Notes: generated by a model from the letters alone, not told the origin. A stretch of DNA of 64,000 nucleotides from Bacillota bacterium (GCA_023421735.1 JAEZSP010000070.1:62001-126000), one strand, 5' to 3'; numbered from the stretch's first letter, positions 33,814-47,342 are shown. Program-made: numbers and translations.

Positions 33814-35000
33814 CAAGGAAGGCGCAAAACCGCGTCAAGAATTGCGTCCGCGGCCGCGCGCTTTGTCATGAGCGGCAGCGCTTCCGTAGTAGAGGCGGTG
33901 ATGATCGTGATCTGATTCGTATCGACGCCAAAACCCGCGCCGGGCTGCGTTACGTCGTTCGCCACGATCATGTCCGCGTTTTTGCGGATCATCTTCCCGC
34001 GCGCGTTTTCAATCAAGTCGTTGGTTTCCGCCGCGAACGCGACCAACACCTGCCCGGGCTTCTTGCGCCGTCCAAGTGCCGCCGCAATATCCGTTGTCTG
34101 AACAAACCGCAGCGTCAGGGCATCTGCCCCGCTTTTCTTGATCTTTTTCTCCGCGACCGTCTCGGGCGTGAAGTCTGCGGGCGCAGCGGCCTGAATCACC
34201 ACGTCCGCATCGGCGTCGCGCGCGAGAACCGCCTCGCAAAGTTGCGCAGACGATTCGATCCGGACAACTTCCACACCAACAGGCGGGTCGATCGCAACCG
34301 GCCCGGTCACGAGCGTGACTGTCGCCCCCCGATCCCGCGCGGCCTCCGCGATGGCGTAGCCCATTTTGCCGGAGGAGCGATTGGTGATGTATCTGACCGG
34401 GTCGATCCGCTCGACGGTTGGCCCCGCGGTCACGAGCACCGCTTTCCCCGCGAAATCCGCTTTGCGATCAAAAATGGCCTCGATCGCCTCGACGATTGCA
34501 GCCGGCTCGGACATTCTGCCCACGTCGTCGTCCCCGCAGGCGAGAAGCCCGCTGTCCGGACCGATGGTCCATGCGCCGCGCGCACGCAGCACGTCCATAT
34601 TTGCCCGGCACGCTGCATTTTTCCACATCCGCGCGTTCATCGCCGGCGCGAGCAGCACCGGACAGGTGACGGCGGCGGCGGTCGTCGTGATCAGATCGTC
34701 GGCAATGCCCGCGGCCATCTTCCCGATGAAGTCAAACGTCGCGGGCGCGACGACAAAGACATCCGCCCAGCGCGCGATGGCGATGTGATCCATCTCGTAT
34801 TCGCGCGCAAACTGATCGACGTATGCCCGGTTGCCGCTCAGCGTCTCAAGCGTGAGCGGGGAGATGAACTTTGTCGCGTTTTCGGACATGACGATGCGCA
34901 CCGCGCAGCCGCGCTTTTTCAGGCGGCTTGTAAGCTCCGCAGCCTTGTATGCGGCAATCCCGCCGGTCACGGCGACGGCGATCTTCTTTCCCTCAAGCAT
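33813..35000 (-). CDS. coaBC: Bifunctional phosphopantothenoylcysteine decarboxylase/synthetase CoaBC
   Basis: 395 residues. The CoaC flavoprotein half (about 1-180) has VTGGIAAYKAAEL, MSENATKF, and LLAPAMNARMW for the decarboxylase; the CoaB half has LVTAGPTVERIDPVRYITNRSSGKMG and the AAPADFTPE and KIKK lid region. It catalyses two successive steps of coenzyme A synthesis. The ATG at 35000 has GGGAG upstream; the in-frame extension to 35081 has no SD. Coupled to priA by one base. Standard length. Confidence 0.96.
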   Translation of the reverse strand: MLEGKKIAVAVTGGIAAYKAAELTSRLKKRGCAVRIVMSENATKFISPLTLETLSGNRAYVDQFAREYEMDHIAIARWADVFVVAPATFDFIGKMAAGIADDLITTTAAAVTCPVLLAPAMNARMWKNAACRANMDVLRARGAWTIGPDSGLLACGDDDVGRMSEPAAIVEAIEAIFDRKADFAGKAVLVTAGPTVERIDPVRYITNRSSGKMGYAIAEAARDRGATVTLVTGPVAIDPPVGVEVVRIESSAQLCEAVLARDADADVVIQAAAPADFTPETVAEKKIKKSGADALTLRFVQTTDIAAALGRRKKPGQVLVAFAAETNDLIENARGKMIRKNADMIVANDVTQPGAGFGVDTNQITIITASTTEALPLMTKRAAADAILDAVLRLP

Positions 35001-35077
35001 TCGTGTCTCCCTCAATGGTACCGCAAACAAGCGAAAACCATCTGATTTTCGCTCGTCGCAGCATTCCTTCCCGCCGC

Positions 35078-35299
35078 TCACCTGAGCAGGGGATTGTCGT
35101 CCTCCTCCGGCCTTGAAAAGGCGATCAGCCCGCGCCGAATCTCCTCGATGGCGATGGAAAGAGGCTTAACCTCCTTGGTATCAATCAGCGGCATCGCGCC
35201 TCCGATCAGTTCGCGCGCGCGCTTTGATGCCTCGACGGACAGCGTATACCTGCAATCTACCTTCTGCAAAAGCTCGCCAATCGGCGGATCAATCATCAT
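35078..35299 (-). CDS. rpoZ: RNA polymerase omega subunit
   Basis: 73 residues. IDPPIGELLQKVDCRYTLSVEASKRAREL and the KPLSIAIEEIRRGLI block are the omega signature, seen in pieces such as CRYTLSVEASKRAREL. Omega assists folding and assembly of the beta' subunit. It overlaps the end of gmk by 11 bp, so gmk-rpoZ is translationally coupled, as usual in Bacillota. A final acidic stretch (RPEEDDNPLL) is typical. Confidence 0.94.
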   Translation of the reverse strand: MMIDPPIGELLQKVDCRYTLSVEASKRARELIGGAMPLIDTKEVKPLSIAIEEIRRGLIAFSRPEEDDNPLLR

Positions 35300-35951
35300 G
35301 TCTATTCCCTCCCTTTGTCAATTCCGAAGTCAATTCATCCAGAAACGCCCGGTTCCGCCCGACCTCGAGGCGGCTCGCCTGTATGATCGTGTACACCTCG
35401 TCGGCGGCGATTTCAAGCGCGTTTTCGACGACGCTCCAGTCCTGATGAATGATTAAGTAGTCGTAATCGTATGCCTGTTTGATCTCGCTTGACGCGGTTC
35501 CCAGGCGCACGCGAATGACCTCCTCGGTCTCTGTATGGCGGTCGCGCAACCGCTTTTCAATGTTTTCGCAGCTCGGTGGGCTGACAAAGATGCCCTTCAC
35601 CAAATCGGGGTACTGCTTTTTCGCCTGTCCACATCCCTGCACATCAATCTCAAGGATGAGATCGCGCCCCTTTGAGAGCTCCTCGACCACGACCGATTTG
35701 AGCGTTCCATAGCGATCCCGCTGATGCACGTACGCCCACTCAAAAAACGCACCTTCTGCAACGAACCGATCGAATTCCTCATTCGACAGGAAATGGTAAT
35801 CGACGCCGTCCACTTCGTTGGGACGCGGTTTTCGGGTGGTACAGCTCACCGAGATGCCCACATCCGCGTGCGCTTCGAGAACTTTTTTGACAATCATCGA
35901 CTTCCCTGCGCCCGCAGGGCCGGAAATCACGAACAGAGATCCGCTGGACAA
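35289..35951 (-). CDS. gmk: Guanylate kinase
   Basis: 220 residues. Walker A is SGPAGAGKSMIVKKV at about 10-20, SCTTRKPRPNEVDGVDYHF binds GMP, and the GYV-type ILEIDVQG segment follows. It phosphorylates GMP to GDP. The start appears to be the TTG at 35951, preceded by GGAGGGAA with an 8-bp spacing; no better ATG exists upstream of the P-loop. In many Bacillota a small remA gene sits between yicC and gmk; here only 32 bp separate them. Overlaps rpoZ. Confidence 0.94.
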   Translation of the reverse strand: MSSGSLFVISGPAGAGKSMIVKKVLEAHADVGISVSCTTRKPRPNEVDGVDYHFLSNEEFDRFVAEGAFFEWAYVHQRDRYGTLKSVVVEELSKGRDLILEIDVQGCGQAKKQYPDLVKGIFVSPPSCENIEKRLRDRHTETEEVIRVRLGTASSEIKQAYDYDYLIIHQDWSVVENALEIAADEVYTIIQASRLEVGRNRAFLDELTSELTKGGNRHDD

Positions 35952-35983
35952 TGGTATTCCCTCCGTCTATACGTTTCGGTACA

Positions 35984-36847
35984 TCACTCGATGTTCTGCA
36001 CCTGTTCGCGCAGTTTCTCAATCACGGTCTTTCCCTCGACCACGAGGTTTGTGATCGGAATGTCCTGCGACTTTGAGGAGATCGTGTTGACCTCCCGGTT
36101 CAATTCCTGCACGATAAAATCGATCCTGCGCCCCACGGGTTCATCCGTTTCGAGACACTCGCGCAAAAGCCCGATGTGACTCTTGAGGCGAACCGTTTCC
36201 TCGTCGATGGCGCTCTTGTCCGCCATGATGGCGACCTCGGTAAGAAGCCGCGCCTCCTCGACGTTTTGACCGATCAGTTCCTCGATGGAGATGCGCAGCC
36301 GGTTCGCATATTCGCCGACCGTCGCGGGATACCGCGTTTCGATCGAGCAGGTGATTCGCTCGAGCGCATCAACCTGTTTTGCGATGTCGCGGCGCAATTC
36401 CTCGCCTTCGCGCGCGCGCATGGCAGCAAGCGCAAAAAGAGCGGCTTCGAGCGTCTCCGCCATGAGCGCGCGCAAAGCGTCCTGATCCTCCTCGGTCTCC
36501 TTGATGGCGAGGACATCCGGAAACCGCGCCATGCTCATGCGCGTGCGGTCGTCCGGCAATCCCTCGATCCCATCGAGTGCGCGCATGTACGCAGCGAGGA
36601 GGGCCTCGTCCAACTCGACCGCCTTCGCATCCGCGCGGCGATTTTTATATGTGATATAGATCTCCACATGACCGCGCGCGATCGCGCCCGAAATGAGCTT
36701 GCGCGCATCGTCTTCGAGAAATGAAAAAGAGCGCGGCATGCGGAAGCTGAGGTCGAGGAAGCGATGGTTGACGGATTTTAACTCAACCGACAACTCACGT
36801 CCGTCCAGCTCGCGCGTGGCGCGCCCATAGCCCGTCATGCTCCGCAT
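35984..36847 (-). CDS. yicC: YicC-family endoribonuclease-like protein
   Basis: 287 residues. MRSMTGYGRA at the N-terminus, SVELKSVNHRFLDLSFRMPR, RGHVEIYI, and the C-terminal RRIDFIVQELNREVNTISSKSQD in pieces such as DFIVQELNREVNT are the YicC/YloC signature. E. coli YicC acts on small RNAs as an endoribonuclease; roles in Bacillota are less clear. The ATG at 36847 was chosen because the family begins MRSMTGY and GGGGTGAGG precedes it. It is the first gene of the long minus-strand operon ending at rpe. Confidence 0.93.
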   Translation of the reverse strand: MRSMTGYGRATRELDGRELSVELKSVNHRFLDLSFRMPRSFSFLEDDARKLISGAIARGHVEIYITYKNRRADAKAVELDEALLAAYMRALDGIEGLPDDRTRMSMARFPDVLAIKETEEDQDALRALMAETLEAALFALAAMRAREGEELRRDIAKQVDALERITCSIETRYPATVGEYANRLRISIEELIGQNVEEARLLTEVAIMADKSAIDEETVRLKSHIGLLRECLETDEPVGRRIDFIVQELNREVNTISSKSQDIPITNLVVEGKTVIEKLREQVQNIE

Positions 36848-36879
36848 ATCCTCACCCCCGCTCAACATTCCAATATCAA

Positions 36880-36888
36880 ATTATATCA
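36880..36888 (-). promoter_or_regulatory. Extended -10 promoter of the yicC-rpe operon
   Basis: On the minus strand TGA-TATAAT gives a perfect -10 with an extended TGn; the -35 is poor. It is 33 bp before the yicC start. The rest of the gap to ligA (36889-37054) shows no gene. Confidence 0.5.
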
Positions 36889-37054
36889 TATTTTTATGAT
36901 TCCCGCACGCATTGACGCAAATTTAATCGGGGCTAACACAAGACCGGCATTCACCGCAGCCTGTGCGCCCATTGCATTCTGGCCCTTGCCAGCCCAAAGA
37001 GGTCATCCGCCTCACGCGACCGAACCGCATTGGACACGCATAGGGATGCGCCGA

Positions 37055-41253
<4,199 letters not shown>

Positions 41254-41261
<8 letters not shown>

Positions 41262-41559
41262 CCTTCTTGTCCCTTGCAATTTTTTCGATCACGGACATAT
41301 ATCCGCCCGCGCCGTAGGTGAGCGAACGGTTCACCCGCCCGATGGTTGCGGTCGAAACGCCCGTTCTTTCCACAATGTCGTTATATGTGACCTTATCCTT
41401 TAAAAGCATCGCGACCTCCAGCCGCTGCGAGAGATCGCGAATCTCGCGCACCGTGAGAAGATCCTCCATGAAGCGGTAGCACTCCTCCTCACTTTCAAGC
41501 GAGAGAAGCGCTTTTGCGAGCAGGTCGGTTGAGGGACTTTTCAGGCGCGATATATACAT
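41254..41559 (-). CDS. yerC: YerC/YecD-family TrpR-like regulator
   Basis: 101 residues. FMEDLLTVREIRDLSQRLEVAMLLKD and YNDIVERTGVSTATIGRVNRSLTYGAGGY form the TrpR-like helix-turn-helix, readable in DIVERTGVSTATIGRVNR. In B. subtilis yerC lies upstream of pcrA and ligA, as here. DNA target and ligand are not known. It is the first gene of the yerC-pcrA-ligA operon and has a good promoter. The overlap with pcrA shows coupling. Confidence 0.92.
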
Positions 41560-41600
41560 AATGCCATCTCCTTTGCTTTCGCACGTTAAGGCGCAACCAT

Positions 41601-41630
41601 ATTATAGCGCCATCCCAGACGTCCCGTCAA
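41601..41630 (-). promoter_or_regulatory. Sigma-A-type promoter of yerC-pcrA-ligA
   Basis: On the minus strand TTGACG (41625-41630) and a perfect TATAAT (41601-41606) have an 18-bp spacer, 41 bp before the yerC start. Confidence 0.7.
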
Positions 41631-41748
41631 GCGCGATGCAGGCACAATCCCGTCATATTTTACTTGATCCGTACAAACACCGAACTTGCCCCTGATAGCT
41701 CCGGCGTATCATGATGCACAAAGACATGACCAAAGTGAGGAATGCCGG

Positions 41749-42807
41749 ATGAACAAAATTGAGCTCAGGAATATTTCGAAAGCATATGAAAAAAACGTTC
41801 CCGTCATCGAGAACCTCGATCTCGAAATCAAGGATGGGAGTTTTACCGTGCTGCTCGGCCCGTCTGGCTGTGGAAAATCGACGATCCTGCGCATGATCGC
41901 GGGTCTCGAAAAGGAATCAGGCGGCGAAATCTTCATCGATGGTCAGTCGGTGAAGGGCGTGGAGCCCGGCGACCGCAAAATTGCCATGGTGTTTCAGAAT
42001 TATGCGCTTTATCCGACAATGACCGTGCGCGGCAACATCGAGTTCGGACTGAAAAATATGGGCGTCGAAAAAGCCGAGCGCGAACGGCGCATCGAGGAGA
42101 TCGCGGAGATGGTCGGCCTTTCGGAATACTTGGGCAGAAAACCCGCCCACCTGTCGGGCGGTCAGCGGCAGCGCGTGGCACTCGCGCGCGCCATGGTCAA
42201 AAAGCCATCGGTGTTTCTGATGGACGAACCGCTGTCAAACCTGGATGCGAAACTGCGCACCCAGATCCGAACCGACCTCATCGAGCTCTATCAAAAGATC
42301 AAAACGACATTTGTCTATGTCACACACGATCAGGTCGAGGCCATGAGTATGGGCACCGACATCGTTCTTCTCGACAAGGGCGCGATCATGCAGCAGGCCA
42401 ACCCGCAGACCATCTATCAGGAGCCCGAAAATCTGTTCACCGCACGGTTCATCGGCGCGCCGCCCATGAACGCGCTCCCGGTCGAGGCAGTGCGCGCATG
42501 CGGGATGAACATTCCGACCACCGCGGTATCCGTCGGTTTCCGGCCCGAGCGCGCGATTCTCGCGGGCGAGACGGCAAAGGCGCCCGAGCGCCACATCGCC
42601 ATACCGGGCCGCGTTTTGACCCGCGAAATGCTGGGCGATCAGGTGCTCTATAAGGTGGAAACCAAATACGGCGTCGTGAACGTCAAGAACTTTACGGCCC
42701 GCACGCTCGACGTAAAAAACGCGGTCGTGCTCGCGCGCTATGAGGACATCCTGTTCTTCGATGCGAACGAGATGCGCGTTTCGGAGGAAGGACGGCTCGC
42801 ATGCTGA
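41749..42807 (+). CDS. ABC transporter ATPase, UgpC/MsmK type
   Basis: 352 residues. Walker A GPSGCGKSTILR near 37-48, Q-loop FQNYALYPTMTV, signature LSGGQRQRVALARAM, Walker B FLMDEPLSNLDAKLR, and His-switch VTHDQVEAM. The C-terminal TOBE/MalK-like regulatory domain (about 240-352) marks it as an ATPase for carbohydrate or glycerol-3-phosphate importers. The ATG at 41749 follows GAGGAA. It overlaps the permease gene by 7 bp. An ATPase inside the operon is unusual, since many Clostridia share one MsmK among importers; here it probably serves this system. Confidence 0.94.
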   Translation: MNKIELRNISKAYEKNVPVIENLDLEIKDGSFTVLLGPSGCGKSTILRMIAGLEKESGGEIFIDGQSVKGVEPGDRKIAMVFQNYALYPTMTVRGNIEFGLKNMGVEKAERERRIEEIAEMVGLSEYLGRKPAHLSGGQRQRVALARAMVKKPSVFLMDEPLSNLDAKLRTQIRTDLIELYQKIKTTFVYVTHDQVEAMSMGTDIVLLDKGAIMQQANPQTIYQEPENLFTARFIGAPPMNALPVEAVRACGMNIPTTAVSVGFRPERAILAGETAKAPERHIAIPGRVLTREMLGDQVLYKVETKYGVVNVKNFTARTLDVKNAVVLARYEDILFFDANEMRVSEEGRLAC

Positions 42808-43751
42808 AGACGGACGCCACAATGGACGCATCTGTGCGCGCGGGCGCGCAGGCCCGCACGCGGGCACAGGCAAAAATCGGAAAGCGCGTGGGGCGCACGG
42901 CGTTCCCCTATCTCCTTGTCGCCCCATCTTTGAGTGTCCTCACGCTGTTTATCCTCTATCCCATCGGATACATGATCTATCTGAGCTTTTATAAGTGGAA
43001 TATGATCGGCCCGATGAAATACGTCGGTTTGGGCAATTTTCTGAAGCTCTGGGCAGACGCAGACTTCTGGAACGTCATGGGCAACACATTTCAATATACG
43101 TTTTTCACCGTCGGGCTCTCGGTGATTCTAGGCATTCTCGTTGCGCTTCACTTCAAGAAAAACACGTTTATCAGCAAAGTCATGCAGAGTGTGATGTTCG
43201 CGCCCTACGTGGTATCGCTCGTCTCCATCTCGTTTGTATGGATGTGGCTCATGGACACGGATTTCGGCCTGCTGAACTTCGTGCTCGGGGTGTTTGGAAT
43301 CCCGAAGGTCGGCTGGCTGGACGATCCAAAGGTCGCCATGTACTCGCTCATTTTGGTCTCAGTCTGGAAATCCCTCGGCTATAACACCATGATTCTTCTC
43401 TCCGCCATGCAGGCGGTGCCCAAGAGCCTTTACGAGGCTGCGAGCCTCGACAAGGGCCGCCCGGCGGGCGTGTTTTTCAAGATTACGTTCCCCATGATCT
43501 CCCCGTCGCTGTTCTTCCTCACGCTCATGAACATGATCGGTGCATTCAAGGTGTTTGAAACGGTCGCAGTCATGACGCAGGGTGGGCCGGTCAATTCCAC
43601 CAATACGCTTGTCTACGACATCTATCAATACGGCTTCCAGTTCTATAAAATCGGCTACGCCTCGGCGATGGGCGTCGTGCTCATGGTCATCATCGGCGTT
43701 CTGACGCTTCTCTACTTCTGGGGCCTGAGCCGCAAAGTCCACTATCGCTAA
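42801..43751 (+). CDS. ABC sugar-type permease, UgpA/MalF family
   Basis: 316 residues. A basic N-terminal tail (about 35) precedes six predicted transmembrane helices; the EAA cytoplasmic loop starts at Glu212 (EAASLDKGRPAGVFFKITFP), which contacts the ATPase. QGGPVNSTNTLVYDIYQYGF before the last helix is a typical UgpA/MalF C-terminal motif. It overlaps the ATPase gene by 7 bp and precedes the second permease by 11 bp. Likely forms a heterodimer with that permease. Substrate not certain; glycerol-3-phosphate or a phosphodiester would fit the neighbours. Confidence 0.93.
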   Translation: MLKTDATMDASVRAGAQARTRAQAKIGKRVGRTAFPYLLVAPSLSVLTLFILYPIGYMIYLSFYKWNMIGPMKYVGLGNFLKLWADADFWNVMGNTFQYTFFTVGLSVILGILVALHFKKNTFISKVMQSVMFAPYVVSLVSISFVWMWLMDTDFGLLNFVLGVFGIPKVGWLDDPKVAMYSLILVSVWKSLGYNTMILLSAMQAVPKSLYEAASLDKGRPAGVFFKITFPMISPSLFFLTLMNMIGAFKVFETVAVMTQGGPVNSTNTLVYDIYQYGFQFYKIGYASAMGVVLMVIIGVLTLLYFWGLSRKVHYR

Positions 43752-43762
43752 GGAGGCCGCGC

Positions 43763-44584
43763 ATGAAACCGCTCACGACTCGGATTGGCAAGATCCTGAT
43801 CAATATCCTGCTCTTCATCCTGTTCTTCGTTCCGTTTTACTGGATGGCGCTCACGTCCATCAAGACGCTTGGACAGACGCTCAAAATGCCGCCGCTCTTC
43901 TGGATCTCCGATCCCCAGTGGCAGAACTTCACAAAGGCGTACAGCGCCATCCCGTTTCTGCACTATTTGAAAAACAGCGTGATCGTCGCCTGCGCGACGC
44001 TCGTCTGCCAGGCGATCACGGTCATTCCGGCATCCTACGCCTATGCGCGCTTTCGGTTCCGGTTCAGCGGCGTTTTGTTCGGGGTGACGCTCGCAACCAT
44101 GATGATCCCCGGTCAGCTCATCTTTTTACCGGTGTTCCTGTTTTTGAGCAAACTCGGCCTTATCAACAATTATCTCTCGCTCATCCTTCCTTTCGCAACC
44201 AGCGCATTTGGCATCTTCATGCTCCGCCAGAACTTCAAACAGGTGCCGCAGGAGCTGATCGAGGCGGCGCGGCTCGACAAGGCGGGAGAATTCAAGCTCC
44301 TGACGCGCGTCATGTTGCCGATTGCGAAGCCGACGCTCGTGACGCTCGCAATGCTGACCTTCATCGGAAGCTGGAACGACTACTTCTGGCCGTTGGTGTT
44401 CACCACCAACGACGCCGTGCGCACGCTGCCGGTGGGCATCTCGGCACTTGCGAAGACCGAAAACGGGATCAACTACCATGTGCTCATGGCGGGAAACGTC
44501 CTATTGATCGCGCCGGTTCTGGCGGTGTTCGCCGTTGCGCAAAAACAGATTATCAAGGCGTTTACCTACATGGGCGACAAATAA
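43763..44584 (+). CDS. ABC sugar-type permease, UgpE/MalG family
   Basis: 273 residues with six transmembrane helices. The EAA loop begins at Glu167 (EAARLDKAGEFKLLTRVMLP), and the N-terminal SIKTLGQTLKMPPLFW and SWNDYFWPLVF are MalG/UgpE signatures. AAGGAGG sits at the end of the preceding gene as SD. It pairs with the upstream permease to form the membrane channel, with the binding protein gene 50 bp downstream. Function follows from the operon. Confidence 0.93.
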   Translation: MKPLTTRIGKILINILLFILFFVPFYWMALTSIKTLGQTLKMPPLFWISDPQWQNFTKAYSAIPFLHYLKNSVIVACATLVCQAITVIPASYAYARFRFRFSGVLFGVTLATMMIPGQLIFLPVFLFLSKLGLINNYLSLILPFATSAFGIFMLRQNFKQVPQELIEAARLDKAGEFKLLTRVMLPIAKPTLVTLAMLTFIGSWNDYFWPLVFTTNDAVRTLPVGISALAKTENGINYHVLMAGNVLLIAPVLAVFAVAQKQIIKAFTYMGDK

Positions 44585-44634
44585 GCGGGGCACTGCCCGT
44601 TTAGATAAAAAAACAAATCACGGAGGGACAGACA

Positions 44635-45909
44635 ATGGCAAAGAAAATCCTCACCCTGATGATCATGCTGGCACTCGTACTGACGTCCGCTGGCATCACG
44701 GCCTTCGCGGAGGGCAATGACGTCGTCTAGCTGACGTACTGGTACTGCTGGACGGACAAGATTCAGGAAAACAATGAGGAACTGACCGCCAAGTTCAACG
44801 ACACCGTCGGAAAAGAACTCGGCATCTATGTGACCGCCGAGTACCAGGGCACCTATGACGACGCACACCAGAAGCTTCAGGCTTCCTACGTCGCGGACAC
44901 CATGCCCGACGTCTCGGTCATGGAGATCGCATCCATCAAGACGTTTGCGGAAAACGGCGTCATCGAATCTTTGACCCCCTATGTCGAGGCGGACGGCGTC
45001 GACATGACGGACTTCTTCGAGGGTCTTCTCGAAAACTGCCAGGTGGACGGCACATGGTACGGTATCCCCTACCTGCGCTCCACCCCCGTTCTCTATGTCA
45101 ACACCACGCTTCTTGAGAAGGCGGGCCTCGATCCTGCCGGCCCCAAGACGTATGCGGAACTCGCGGACTACTGCAAGACCATCAAGGAAAAGCTCGGCAT
45201 CTACGGCCTGTCCATGCCCTGCTACATCTGGACGTTTGAGGCGTTCATGTTCGAGTCCGGTTCCAGCGTCCTCAACGCGGATGAGACCAAGACCAACATC
45301 GCAGGCCCCGAAGGCACCGGCATGATCCAGTTCTTTAAGGATCTTTCTGACGCGGGAGACATCCGCATCGTGGCGGGCACCGATTCGAGCAAGGTTGCGG
45401 CTGACGTCATCAACCAGCAGACCGCGATGTGGTTTGGCTCCACGGGAGACTTGACCTACAACCTCTCGGTTGCCAGCGAGAACGGCTTTGAAGTTAACAA
45501 CGCCTACATTCCCGCGAACGTCCAGTACGGCGTACCCACCGGCGGCTGCAACCTCGTGATGGCCACCAAAATCTCAGACGAGCACAAGAAGGCCGCCTGG
45601 GAATTCATCAAATGGATGACCCAGCCCGAGCAGTGCGTCTATTCCTCCATGAAGACCGGCTACGTCGTGACCCGCAAATCCGCCATGGAACTTCCGGACA
45701 TGCAGGCCGCGTTCGAAGCCACGCCCCAGTATAAAACCGCTCTTGACCAGCTCAACGAGTGCGGCCACGGCCGTCCCATGAACCCCGGCTATGCCGAGGC
45801 GCAGCAGATCATCGTGAGCATGCTCGAGTCCGTCTGGGTCAACGACGGCGACGTCGGGACCGAATCCGCGGCGGCGGCTGCGAAGATCGACAAGGCGCTG
45901 GCCGAATAA
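44635..45909 (+). pseudogene. Solute-binding protein of the Ugp-like importer with in-frame amber stop (codon 32)
   Basis: A GGAGGG SD and ATG at 44635 start a 425-codon frame whose codon 32 (44728-44730) is TAG, directly after a normal signal peptide ending in ITAFAEG. Beyond it, LTYWYCW and the rest of a UgpB/MalE-like binding protein are uninterrupted to the stop at 45907-45909. Without readthrough only a 31-residue signal peptide is made; a GTG at 44830 could start a shorter form lacking the export signal. The rest shows no decay, so the lesion is recent, a sequencing or assembly error, or a suppressed codon. TAG ends many other genes here (nusB, rpe, prkC), so general recoding is unlikely. 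The usual codon was probably GAG, AAG or CAG. Confidence 0.8.
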
Positions 45910-45972
45910 AAACAGAGAAAACCAAGCTGGGCAAGTCGCGCGTCGGCTTGCCCAGTTTGATCGGAGGCAATC

Positions 45973-47265
45973 ATGAAAAGAAAGCTCATTGTCCTGTCAT
46001 TCGACGCCCTTCAGTCAAACGACCTCGCGACGCTCGAAAGGCTTCCCTATTGCTCGGCGCTTTTCAGGGACGCAGCGATCGTGCAATCCGTCCGGGAGGT
46101 CTATCCTACCCTCACCTACCCCATTCACACTTCGATCATCACCGGCGTCAAGCCCGCCGCACACGGCATCTTCCACAATATGCGCTCATCCGTGCACCCC
46201 GAATGTCCCGATTGGAACATCATGGGGTCCGACTGGTATTGGGAGAAAAAATACGTGAAGGCGAAAACGCTCGTGGATGCCGCGTGGGACGCGGGGCGCA
46301 CGGCGGCGACCGTCTCGTGGCCCGTAACCGCCGGGGATATGCGCGGCATCAATCTGCCCGAAATCTGGCCCATCCGGGGCGAAGACCCACGCGCCCTGTT
46401 CACGCGCACCGCCTCCCCGCGCGCCATGGAACTCTATTACGACCGGCTTTATCGCCATTTTGATTGGAAAAACAACGAGGATCTGGTCGAGTACGCTGTA
46501 GAAGCGGGCATCGACATCGCACGCAATCACACGCCGGATGTGCTCCTGTGCCATGTGGTACATCTCGATCACTTCCGCCATGTCTACGGCGACGCGAGCC
46601 GCGAGGTGGAGGTGTGCCTGCGGATGCTCGACGTGATCACCGGGCGGTTCGTACAGGCGACGAAGGACGCCGGCACCTATGACGACACCAACTTCGTCAT
46701 TCTGGGCGACCACGGCCAAATCGACATTGCGGCGCTTTTCAACCTGAACGTGCTCCTGCGTGCGCAGGGGCTGATCGACGCGGACGAAAGCGGCACCGCC
46801 GTCGGATACCGTGCGTACAGCTTTTCCGCAGGGTTTTCCGCGCACATCAACCTCGTCGAAGGCGCGGACGACACGCTGCGCACGCAGGTATACGATGCGC
46901 TCCTCGCCATTCAGGCGCAATATCCCGCTTACATCGAGCACGTGTACACCGCCCAGGAAGCGCTCGAAGAAGAGGGCCTTGCGGGTGATTTCTCCTTCGT
47001 GGTCGAGGGCACGACGGGCACGCAGTTCATGAACGAATTGACCGGATCGGTCGTCATCCCGCGCGAATCTTCCGAATATAACAGCTACGCGGCGAACCAT
47101 GGTCACCACCCGGCCAAGGGCTTCAAGCCGCCGTTCATCGCCTTTGGGCCGGACGTCAAGCCCGGCTTGCGCATCGATTCGGGCGACATGTTGCGCGAAT
47201 GCCCCACGCTTGCGGCGCTCGCCGGACTCGAGATGCCCGGAGAGCCGTTTGCTATCCTGAAGTAG
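45973..47265 (+). CDS. Alkaline-phosphatase-superfamily phosphodiesterase/nucleotide pyrophosphatase
   Basis: 430 residues matching type I phosphodiesterase/NPP-like enzymes. Metal site residues are Asp11 (VLSFDALQ), the nucleophile Thr48 (YPTLTYPIHTSIITG), Asp and His in HLDHFRH, Asp-His in GDHGQ, and a late His in NHGHHP. No signal peptide, so it probably acts inside the cell on an imported phosphodiester. It follows the binding-protein gene by 63 bp and is followed by a strong terminator, so it is the last gene of the importer operon. The link suggests glycerophosphodiester or similar catabolism, inferred from context. Confidence 0.85.
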   Translation: MKRKLIVLSFDALQSNDLATLERLPYCSALFRDAAIVQSVREVYPTLTYPIHTSIITGVKPAAHGIFHNMRSSVHPECPDWNIMGSDWYWEKKYVKAKTLVDAAWDAGRTAATVSWPVTAGDMRGINLPEIWPIRGEDPRALFTRTASPRAMELYYDRLYRHFDWKNNEDLVEYAVEAGIDIARNHTPDVLLCHVVHLDHFRHVYGDASREVEVCLRMLDVITGRFVQATKDAGTYDDTNFVILGDHGQIDIAALFNLNVLLRAQGLIDADESGTAVGYRAYSFSAGFSAHINLVEGADDTLRTQVYDALLAIQAQYPAYIEHVYTAQEALEEEGLAGDFSFVVEGTTGTQFMNELTGSVVIPRESSEYNSYAANHGHHPAKGFKPPFIAFGPDVKPGLRIDSGDMLRECPTLAALAGLEMPGEPFAILK

Positions 47266-47342
47266 CGTCGCGGCACACCATCCCTTGGTCCCCGCGCAGG
47301 AGATGCATTCCATTGACGAGAAAATTTGCGTCTGACCGTCGA

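Noticed and set aside
44728..44730. TAG as a reassigned or pyrrolysine codon
   Set aside because: TAG is the normal stop of nusB, rpe, prkC, the GH4, phosphodiesterase and UroD-family genes here; no pyl gene or stop-codon context was seen.
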